DNA from: Chloroflexota bacterium
GTDB lineage: Bacteria; Chloroflexota; UBA5177; JANWHV01
NCBI GenBank assembly: GCA_025450255.1
Contig: JANWHV010000019.1
Coordinates: forward strand, 1-13,838
Length of the DNA: 13,838 bases
Reading direction: 5' to 3'
In this document: positions 7,051 through 13,050 of the stretch, piece after piece
How the letters are laid out: the number at the start of each line of letters is the position of its first letter
Numbering within the stretch: the stretch's first letter is position 1
Made by a program: the position numbers and the translations under genes
Notes under the pieces: model-generated
Told to the model about the DNA's origin: nothing
The model's database searches: none
Seen by the model: the letters and a program-made list of their open reading frames with translations, nothing else

Positions 7051-7085
7051 TGCATACAGCGGTAGCCCCAACCGCGAAGCATCAG
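7024..7085 (+). promoter_or_regulatory. Tandem hairpins in the cox leader (possible attenuator)
   Basis: Hairpin A: GGGCGG (7024-7029) with CCGCCC (7035-7040), loop CTTGC. Hairpin B: outer stem CTGATGC (7047-7053) with GCATCAG (7079-7085), internal loop ATACA/GAA, inner stem GCGGT (7059-7063) with ACCGC (7071-7075), loop AGCCCCA. Hairpin B is followed by GATTTCTTG, a short interrupted T-run, so it could act as a leaky terminator 82 bases before coxB. Function is inferred from structure only. Confidence 0.45.
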
Positions 7086-7167
7086 GATTTCTTGCCCGTT
7101 GGTCTGAACGCGCTGCTACCGACTTCCTTCGTGCGGCATTGTGTCGTAGAGAGGTGACGATGCGACC

Positions 7168-8208
7168 ATGAGCATTACGCGAGTCTCCGTCATTCTGCTC
7201 GTCATTTGGGTGCTAACGAGTTGGTGGATCATCGCCACGCCGATCTCGGGAGTGCTACCTGAAGCGACGAACCACGCGGGCGACATCGACATGCTCTTTA
7301 AGTTGATGTCCGTGGCCTCCGTATTGGTCTTTCTTATCGTCGAGGGCTTCCTGTTGTACTTTGCCTTGAAGTACAGGCGGCGCAAGACCGATGATCCCGA
7401 GGCGATCGGTTCCGATATCCACGGGAATACGCGGCTCGAAATCGTGTGGTCGGTCATTCCGGCCGTGTTCCTGGTGGTACTTACCGCTCTGAGCTTTAAG
7501 GTCTACACCGAGATCATCGCGCCGCATAAGAATGCGTTTATCATCAACGTCACTGCTTCTCAATTCCAGTGGAAATGCGATTACCCTGAATATAAGGTTT
7601 CCGAGGTAGGGACCTGCCACATGCCCGAGGGTGAGCAGGTAACCGTCAATTTGCACGCGACTGACGTCATTCATTCGTTTTGGGTGCCGGAATTCCGCGT
7701 TAAGCAAGACGCGGTGCCCGGATATCCCACACGGATGCACTTTGTGCCCACCAAGGTGGGAGTCTATCACCTGATATGCTCGGAGTTTTGTGGTTACGCG
7801 CACTACGATATGATCGCTAAGCTGACCGTGCTGTCACAGACCGACTTCAAGGCATGGGCAAAGGCACAGCAAGCGAGCGCGCAAGGGCCAATCGGAACTG
7901 TCTCGTTCAAGACTGGCGTCCAGGCAATATTTACCGCGCATTGCAGTGCTTGCCATATCGCGAATAAACTTGGCGGCTTAAGCCTGGGAAGTTATAACGG
8001 ATTGACCTCGGGCGGAAACGCGCCGGGCGTGCCGCCCGGCTCAATCGTCAAGGCCGGGGACTCCAAGGGTAGCACGCTCTGGAAGATTATCCAGCCGGGA
8101 ACCGGCCAACCCGGAGGCGCCAGAATGCCGTTGGGTGGTCCATATCTGTCCCCGCACGAGATTGACACCATCGCCGCTTGGATCGATCAAGGCGCGAAGG
8201 ACAACTAA
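7168..8208 (+). CDS. coxB: Cytochrome c oxidase subunit II with fused cytochrome c domain (caa3 type)
   Basis: Electron-entry subunit of the haem-copper oxidase: accepts electrons at the binuclear CuA centre and passes them to haem a of subunit I. Of 346 residues, an N-terminal signal or anchor helix (about 7-27; no lipobox Cys) is followed by membrane spans at about 43-69 and 90-112 and an exterior cupredoxin domain. The CuA ligands are complete: His169, Cys204, Glu206, Cys208, His212, Met215 (CSEFCGYAHYDM). Trp135 is the likely electron-entry aromatic. A C-terminal haem c domain (about 245-346) carries CSACH at 259-263, with Met320 a likely sixth ligand. Its GGLSLGSYNGLTSGG stretch looks more like Planctomycete-type (PSCyt1) cytochrome domains than the usual caa3 class I domain. 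An extra pair, Cys137 and Cys150, flanks a loop. GAGGTGA lies 10 bases before the ATG; an out-of-frame ATG at 7160 reads only MRP and its TGA overlaps this start. Confidence 0.97.
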   Translation: MSITRVSVILLVIWVLTSWWIIATPISGVLPEATNHAGDIDMLFKLMSVASVLVFLIVEGFLLYFALKYRRRKTDDPEAIGSDIHGNTRLEIVWSVIPAVFLVVLTALSFKVYTEIIAPHKNAFIINVTASQFQWKCDYPEYKVSEVGTCHMPEGEQVTVNLHATDVIHSFWVPEFRVKQDAVPGYPTRMHFVPTKVGVYHLICSEFCGYAHYDMIAKLTVLSQTDFKAWAKAQQASAQGPIGTVSFKTGVQAIFTAHCSACHIANKLGGLSLGSYNGLTSGGNAPGVPPGSIVKAGDSKGSTLWKIIQPGTGQPGGARMPLGGPYLSPHEIDTIAAWIDQGAKDN

Positions 8209-8262
8209 GATTAGCTCCCGCTAGGTTCCTATTCGACAAGGTCAGGGTTCAGGAGGGTTCGC

Positions 8263-9945
8263 ATGGCGACGGCGGCAATAGGGGTGGACTCCCACCACGA
8301 CGCGCACGCCCACGGCGGCTCGCAGTCGTGGATCAAGCGGAATATATTGAGCACCGATCACAAGGTAATCGGGCTCAACTACATGTACACGTCTCTTGTC
8401 TTCTTCATCATCGCGGGTCTATTCGCGGAGGTGATGCGCCTGAATCTTGCCCAGCCCGGCAGCAAGGTCGTCTCGCCTGACGTGTTCAACCAATTGTCGA
8501 CGGTACACGGGTCGGCGATGATCTTCTTGTTTACCATCCCGATGCTGTTCAGCGGCTTTGGCAACTACTTGATGCCGTTGATGATTGGCGCGGGCGACGT
8601 CGCCTTCCCGCGGCTGAATCTCTTCAGTTATCTGATATTCCCGCCGGCCGGAATAATAATGTTCGCGGGATTCCTATTTGGCGGAGCGGCGCAGGCCGGC
8701 TGGACTTCTTACCCGCCGATCAGCACGCAGACTCCCTTCGGTCTTACACATGATTACGGTCAAATTTGCTGGCTTATCGCGGTTATTGGGGCCGGCGTAT
8801 CCTCGACCGCAACCTCGATCAATTTCCTGGTCACCATGCTGAATATGCGCACCAAGGGCCTATCATTTCACCGCATGCCACTCTTCCTCTGGTCGCTGTT
8901 AGTAACGGTAATTCTCACGCTGGTGGTTACGCCGGCGCTGGCGGGCGGGCTGACGGTGCAGTTGTTGCAAATCCTCTTTGGCATCCCATTTTTCATGCCG
9001 GGCAAGGGCGGTAACGTGCTGCTCTGGCAGCATATGTTCTGGTTCTATTCGCATCCGGCGGTCTATATTATGATTTTGCCGGGCATGGGGCTTGTGTCCG
9101 AGATAATCCCGATTTTCTCGCGGAAGCCAATCTTTGGCTACAAGGCGATCGCCTATTCAAGCGCGGCGATTGGCGTACTCTCGTTTATGGTGTGGGCGCA
9201 CCACATGTTTACGAGCGGCGTCCAGCCATGGCTCGAAGTCTATTTCATGATCATGACCATGATCATTGCCATACCGACCGGCATCAAGGTGTTCAGTTGG
9301 GTGGCGACGATGTTCGAGGGGAAAGTTCGGCTAGACGCGCCACTGCTCTTCGCACTGGGCTTTGTCTCAACCTTCACGCTTGGCGGCATCACCGGGATCT
9401 TCCTGGCGTCGGTGCCCGTCGATCTGCACGAGCACGGCAGTTATTTCCTTGTGGCGCACCTGCACTACGTGTTGTTCGGTGGGAGCGTGTTCGCCATCTT
9501 CTCCGGCCTCTATATGTGGTTTCCGAAGATGACTGGTCGCATGCTGAACGAGAAGCTAAGCAAGCTGCATTTTTGGCTGATGTACATCAGCTTTAACGTG
9601 ACGTTCTTTCCCATGCACATCGTCGGCTTGCTTGGCATGCCGCGCAGGGTGGCGAGCTACGATCCGCAGTTTGGGACATGGAACCTGTTCATCAGCCTTT
9701 CGGCGTTCGTGCTTGGCGCGTCGTTCCTGGTGTTCTTCTATAACGCGGCAACGAGCCTTGTAAAAGGTGAGAAGGCTCCGCCTAACCCATGGGGCGGCCG
9801 GTCGCTGGAATGGACGGTGCCGTCACCCCCTGGACACGGTAACTTCGCGGTTGAGCCAGTGGTGACGCACGGACCATATGACTTCAGCCGGCCTGCTGAT
9901 TGGTTTGGCCCGCGGACAGACGAGGCCGCTGACGCCCATCACTAG
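8263..9945 (+). CDS. coxA: Cytochrome c oxidase subunit I (A2-type haem-copper oxidase)
   Basis: Catalytic membrane subunit that reduces O2 to water and pumps protons; 560 residues with about 12 spans. Visible ligands: His82 (TVHG) and His401 for low-spin haem a, His399 for haem a3 (VAHLHYVLFGG), and His264, His313 and His314 for CuB. Tyr268 of HPAVY is the residue expected to cross-link to His264. The D-channel Glu of A1 oxidases (HPEVY) is Ala266; Tyr262-Ser263 precede His264, the YS motif that defines the A2 subfamily known from Thermus caa3 and Rhodothermus. The K-channel Lys is present (Lys342, PTGIKVF). The usual HDT before the haem ligands reads HGS. A His-rich N-terminus (HHDAHAHGG) precedes span 1. 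AGGAGG lies 7 bases before the ATG, and coxB ends 54 bases upstream, so the two are co-transcribed. Confidence 0.98.
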   Translation: MATAAIGVDSHHDAHAHGGSQSWIKRNILSTDHKVIGLNYMYTSLVFFIIAGLFAEVMRLNLAQPGSKVVSPDVFNQLSTVHGSAMIFLFTIPMLFSGFGNYLMPLMIGAGDVAFPRLNLFSYLIFPPAGIIMFAGFLFGGAAQAGWTSYPPISTQTPFGLTHDYGQICWLIAVIGAGVSSTATSINFLVTMLNMRTKGLSFHRMPLFLWSLLVTVILTLVVTPALAGGLTVQLLQILFGIPFFMPGKGGNVLLWQHMFWFYSHPAVYIMILPGMGLVSEIIPIFSRKPIFGYKAIAYSSAAIGVLSFMVWAHHMFTSGVQPWLEVYFMIMTMIIAIPTGIKVFSWVATMFEGKVRLDAPLLFALGFVSTFTLGGITGIFLASVPVDLHEHGSYFLVAHLHYVLFGGSVFAIFSGLYMWFPKMTGRMLNEKLSKLHFWLMYISFNVTFFPMHIVGLLGMPRRVASYDPQFGTWNLFISLSAFVLGASFLVFFYNAATSLVKGEKAPPNPWGGRSLEWTVPSPPGHGNFAVEPVVTHGPYDFSRPADWFGPRTDEAADAHH

Positions 9946-9976
9946 ACTCCGCTTGTGATTCCAGGAAGGATGGCAG

Positions 9977-10588
9977 ATGAGCGCGACAAGCCCGGCGCTT
10001 CCGGTTAAGCACAAGGTAAATACAAATACGGGCCTGAGTAACGGGCTCCTCGGCGTCATGTGCTTCCTGACGTCCGAGATGGCGCTGTTCGGCAGCCTCA
10101 TTTTCATGTACCTGTACGTGCGCCGAGCGTCTCCGCTCTGGCCGCCGGCCGGTTTCAAGGACTTCGGCTGGCAACTGCCAACGGTAAATACGGTGATTCT
10201 TCTCAGCAGTGGCGTCACCATGCACTTCGCGTTCCAGGCACTGCGGCGCGGCGACGTGCGCCGCATGCTCACACTGCTGGTGCTCACCATCGCGCTTGGC
10301 GTGACGTTTCTTGGCGGTCAGGTCTACGAATATAACAACCTGATCAATGATGAACATCTGACCATGGCCAAGAACATCTATGGAGCCACGTTCTTCATGC
10401 TGACTGGCCTCCACGGTATCCACGTGACCGGCGGCGCGATTTTCCTGTTCATAATCTTATTCGGTACGGTTCGCGGGAAATACACGAAGGACAACACGAT
10501 GGTCCCGCACGCGGCTACGCTGTATTGGCACTTCGTCGATGCCGTGTGGGTCGTGCTGTTCGCGCTCTTCTATCTGACGGTACCATGA
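9977..10588 (+). CDS. coxC: Cytochrome c oxidase subunit III
   Basis: Integral membrane subunit that stabilises the oxidase and supports proton uptake into subunit I. The 203 residues give about five spans (23-47, 68-88, 98-116, 136-164, 180-202), as in short bacterial CoxC/CtaE proteins. Family landmarks are SEMALFGSL with Glu34, GQVYEY with Glu118, LHGIHV (His146, His149) and YWHFVDAVWVVLF (His185, Asp188). GGAAGG lies about 8 bases before the ATG. It begins 31 bases after coxA, and its TGA is embedded in ATGA, which could restart translation of a small downstream ORF. Confidence 0.97.
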   Translation: MSATSPALPVKHKVNTNTGLSNGLLGVMCFLTSEMALFGSLIFMYLYVRRASPLWPPAGFKDFGWQLPTVNTVILLSSGVTMHFAFQALRRGDVRRMLTLLVLTIALGVTFLGGQVYEYNNLINDEHLTMAKNIYGATFFMLTGLHGIHVTGGAIFLFIILFGTVRGKYTKDNTMVPHAATLYWHFVDAVWVVLFALFYLTVP

Positions 10589-10725
10589 AAGATGAGCCCG
10601 CCTCCAGCCGCCGTCGTACCGTTCATGACGCGTGGCTTTTGCCCCGCTATGGTGATGGCCGGCGATTCCGGCAAATTGCACATTCGGCGCCACGGGCGAT
10701 GCGCGAATCTCGGCGCCAGCGTTAG
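10585..10725 (+). CDS. Possible 46-residue ORF between coxC and ctaB
   Basis: The ATG overlaps the coxC stop (ATGA, 10585-10588), a typical translational coupling arrangement, and the frame ends at TAG 10723-10725, ten bases before the ctaB start. The predicted peptide is very Arg-rich, with no membrane span, so it is not a standard subunit IV. I do not recognise it. Support is weak: third-position GC is only about 58%, lower than in neighbouring genes. A competing frame (ATG 10592 to TGA 10738) has better third-position GC but overlaps the ctaB start. The stretch may simply be a spacer. Confidence 0.25.
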   Translation: MKDEPASSRRRTVHDAWLLPRYGDGRRFRQIAHSAPRAMRESRRQR

Positions 10726-10734
10726 GGACAATAG

Positions 10735-11718
10735 GTGAGGACAGTACACTCGGCGATTTCGATAACCGAGCCGCCGTCACATTCCCCAGCCGCCGCATTG
10801 ACCGCCGTGCCCGGTGGGACTACGGGACACGCCTCACGGTCGGTTTTCTCGGATTATTTTACGCTAGTCAAACCTCGCATCATGGTCCTCCTGCTTATTA
10901 CCACGCTGGCGTCAGCGCTTATCGCGGCCAGCACGCGGTCGATCGACGGCGCGGAAATAATCAGGCTCGTGGTCCTCACGTTGCTCGGCGGCGCGCTTGC
11001 CTCGGGCGGGGCAAGCGCTCTCAACCACTATCTGGACCGTGACATAGATGGGCTGATGGCCCGGACCAAGAACCGCCCATTACCATCCGGCAGGCTGCAG
11101 CCGAAACCGGTGCTGGCCTTTGGCCTGGTGCTCAGCGTCCTGTCCGTGGTCGTATTCGGCGTTGGCGTCAATATACTCAGCGCCGCGCTTGCCCTGGGCG
11201 GAAATCTATTTTATGTCGTGGTATATACAGGATATTTGAAGCGCCATACGCCCCAGAACATCGTCATCGGCGGCATCGCCGGCGCGATCCCGCCGCTCGT
11301 GGGTTGGGCGGCGGTGAAGAACGACGTCGAGCTGCCCGGCGTCCTTCTCTTCATCATTATCACGCTGTGGACGCCGCCACATTTCTGGTCGCTATCGTTG
11401 CTGACCCGTCGCGATTACTCACGCGCCGGTATTCCGATGCTGCCCGTGGTGCGGGGGTTGGACAGGACATGTTGGAACATCGTGGTATACACGTTTTTAC
11501 TTGTCGCCTCTACCCTGCTTTTATACCCAGCAGGCGCGATGGGACGTTTCTACCTCGTGGTTGCCGTGGTGCTCGGGGGCGCGTTTATCGCCCAGGCCGT
11601 GCTGCTGCTGCGCGACGGCTCGCAGATTCGCGCAAAGGGTCTTTTCGTATTCTCGAACATGTACCTGGCGCTGCTGTTCGCGAGTATGGTGGCCGACCGC
11701 ATCGTCGCTCTCGCCTGA
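10735..11718 (+). CDS. ctaB: Protoheme IX farnesyltransferase (haem O synthase)
   Basis: Membrane prenyltransferase of the UbiA family that attaches farnesyl to protohaem IX to make haem O, the precursor of haem A for the oxidase encoded just upstream. The 327 residues include an unusual polar N-terminal extension of about 37 residues before the conserved FTLVKPRIM segment. The first Asp-rich motif is intact (Asn97-x3-Asp101-x3-Asp105, NHYLDRDID, then MARTKNRPLPSG), and the haem O synthase signature YSRAGIPMLPVV starts at 228. About eight or nine spans follow the family pattern. The start is a GTG with AGGGA six bases before it. It is the last gene of the cox operon; the next gene on the right is convergent, 27 bases away, and no terminator is visible between them. 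Haem A synthase (ctaA) is not in the window. Confidence 0.96.
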   Translation: MRTVHSAISITEPPSHSPAAALTAVPGGTTGHASRSVFSDYFTLVKPRIMVLLLITTLASALIAASTRSIDGAEIIRLVVLTLLGGALASGGASALNHYLDRDIDGLMARTKNRPLPSGRLQPKPVLAFGLVLSVLSVVVFGVGVNILSAALALGGNLFYVVVYTGYLKRHTPQNIVIGGIAGAIPPLVGWAAVKNDVELPGVLLFIIITLWTPPHFWSLSLLTRRDYSRAGIPMLPVVRGLDRTCWNIVVYTFLLVASTLLLYPAGAMGRFYLVVAVVLGGAFIAQAVLLLRDGSQIRAKGLFVFSNMYLALLFASMVADRIVALA

Positions 11719-11745
11719 GATCGTCTCGTCCCTGGGCTCAATTCC

Positions 11746-12282
11746 TCACTCTTGCGGTGACGTATGTTCGACGCCGTCTTGAATCCACTGAATCAATGGC
11801 CGAACCACAAGCGGATCGAGAACAATCAATAGCGCGGCCACCAATTCCATGGCGACTTCCGACGGCACGGGGACAACGAGCGCGCCGCCCTGCAGCGCGG
11901 GAAGGGAAAGACTATCCATGCCCTGAATGCGCGCAAGCTCGCCTACAAGCGAGATCAGCAGCGCGCCACTGTAAAACAGGCCACGCGTTCCCTGCAACCA
12001 ATCGCGCTGGTCGTCCCTGTACACCGTCAGCCAGATATTGGTGATGCTGATTATGCCGAAATACGCCCCAGCAGCCAGGACTTGGGCCGAGATAACCGGA
12101 AACATCAGGGCGATAGCGAGGCATGCGAGCAGCGATATGCCGGACGCAACACCGATCGTGGTCGGCACTTTTCGTGAGGCGGCGGCGGACACGCGCTGCA
12201 GCGTGGTACACAGCGGACGGCCGCACCGAAAACACACGGTCGTACCCGATGGGTGCAGGAGAGTGCAACGCGAACAAACCAT
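11746..12282 (-). CDS. Zinc-ribbon membrane protein of unknown function
   Basis: From the ATG at 12282 it has 178 residues: an N-terminal zinc ribbon (Cys3-x2-Cys6-x10-Cys17-x2-Cys20) then about four hydrophobic segments (44-66, 68-88, 101-117, 144-160), so a cytoplasmic zinc finger tethered to the membrane is predicted. An ATG six codons upstream (12300) is possible, but AGGA lies nine bases before the 12282 ATG while nothing resembling a ribosome site precedes the other. This layout is common among poorly characterised bacterial zinc-ribbon membrane proteins and I assign no function. It is monocistronic, convergent with ctaB and divergent from the TlpA-like gene. Confidence 0.82.
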   Translation of the reverse strand: MVCSRCTLLHPSGTTVCFRCGRPLCTTLQRVSAAASRKVPTTIGVASGISLLACLAIALMFPVISAQVLAAGAYFGIISITNIWLTVYRDDQRDWLQGTRGLFYSGALLISLVGELARIQGMDSLSLPALQGGALVVPVPSEVAMELVAALLIVLDPLVVRPLIQWIQDGVEHTSPQE

Positions 12283-12319
12283 GGTGGAGTATCCTGGCAT
12301 TCGTGGATGTACCTATCGC

Positions 12320-12348
12320 AGCATACCAGTCGAGAACGGCTTGATCAA
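12320..12348 (-). promoter_or_regulatory. Predicted promoter of the zinc-ribbon membrane gene
   Basis: On the minus strand, TTGATC (12348-12343) and TATGCT (12325-12320) are exactly 17 bp apart, and TG one base before the -10 gives an extended -10 (TGGTATGCT), as at rnpB. Transcription would start near 12313, giving a leader of about 30 bases that contains the AGGA ribosome site before the 12282 ATG. Confidence 0.6.
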
Positions 12349-12420
12349 TGCCGTGCTTCCGTTGACCAAGGTAGGCTGGCCCCGAGAGCGAGCGGAAACA
12401 TGGGCGGGCGACAACGACGA

Positions 12421-13050
12421 ATGAAATGGTACAGAAGCGGCTTCCGAACCGCATCTACCGGCCAGGTGGCCGTGGCGTCGAAATCGGCCCACGCGGCCAA
12501 ACGCGCGCCATGGCTCATAATTGCCGTGCTGTTGATTGTCATCGCGGCTGCGTCGTTCATTCTTCGTCCCGCGAATACTTCGGACACAAGCACGTCAATC
12601 CTACCCGGTCTCAAATTGGGCGAGGCAGCGCCGGCTTTCCATTTACGGGACCTCAAAGGAAACAGCGTCAGCCTCGGCGATTACCGGGGCAGATGGCTGC
12701 TGCTCAATTTCTGGGGAGTTACGTGCGTGCCCTGCAAGTCTGAGATGCCCGCCCTCGAGGCAGCGTATCAGAAGGTCAGTGGCCCAAGCGGCGGCGCCAA
12801 TCGCCCGGAAATCCTGGGCATCGACGGCAATCTTGACTCCGTAAGCGCGGTTAAGAACTTTCTTCGCGGCACACACGTCACATATCCCGTGGCGGTCGAC
12901 ACACTTTTGAGCACGGTTATCGCCTACCACGTCGGCGGCATACCCACCTCCGTGCTGGTTGATCCTGGTGGAAAAATGCGCTACATGCACGTCGGCCCGT
13001 TGACCGAATCCGAGATTGAGCGCGCGCTTCGCGGCGATGCGCGCGCATGA
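12421..13050 (+). CDS. Membrane-anchored TlpA/ResA-like thioredoxin-fold protein
   Basis: Thiol-disulfide protein predicted to face outward, tethered by one N-terminal helix (about 31-49) after a basic start. The thioredoxin fold spans about 65-205 with the AhpC/TSA/TlpA opening LKLGEAAPAFHLRDLKG. The active site is Cys102-Val-Pro-Cys105 in NFWGVTCVPCKSEMP: Thr replaces the Trp usual just before the first Cys (WCPPC). The cis-Pro loop is GGIPT (Pro175). Relatives reduce apocytochrome c or deliver reductant to CuA/Sco; the oxidase genes nearby make such a role plausible, not proven. The frame is open back to 12253; an in-frame ATG at 12400 adds seven residues and is an alternative start. Neither has a strong ribosome site. 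The stop overlaps the next gene (ATGA, 13047-13050). Confidence 0.88.
   Translation: MKWYRSGFRTASTGQVAVASKSAHAAKRAPWLIIAVLLIVIAAASFILRPANTSDTSTSILPGLKLGEAAPAFHLRDLKGNSVSLGDYRGRWLLLNFWGVTCVPCKSEMPALEAAYQKVSGPSGGANRPEILGIDGNLDSVSAVKNFLRGTHVTYPVAVDTLLSTVIAYHVGGIPTSVLVDPGGKMRYMHVGPLTESEIERALRGDARA

Larger units (their letters stand above)
6659..7167 (+). other. 509-base region between the sigma gene and coxB
   Basis: This stretch has no large gene. In order it holds a perfect 11-bp hairpin (6699-6727) 40 bases after the sigma stop, a promoter (6817-6846), a possible 47-codon ORF (6907-7050), two hairpins at 7024-7040 and 7047-7085, and the coxB ribosome site GAGGTGA (7151-7157). A second frame, GTG 6953 to TGA 7171, with AGGAG four bases upstream and an ATGA overlap with coxB, is an alternative to the 47-codon ORF. 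AATCCTGATGC (6693-6703) is the exact reverse complement of 7079-7089, so distant parts of the region could pair. From 6728 to 6816 I see only weak inverted repeats. Confidence 0.6.

Noticed and set aside
6953..7171. 72-codon plus-strand frame ending ATGA at the coxB start, with AGGAG four bases before its GTG
   Set aside because: Kept only as an alternative: the spacing is short, the product resembles nothing, and it crosses both hairpins. The 47-codon frame in the same DNA has a more protein-like composition, though neither is proven.
12362..12377. TTGACC and TAGGCT upstream of the TlpA-like gene
   Set aside because: The boxes match the local promoter type but are only 4 bases apart, so they cannot form a promoter together.
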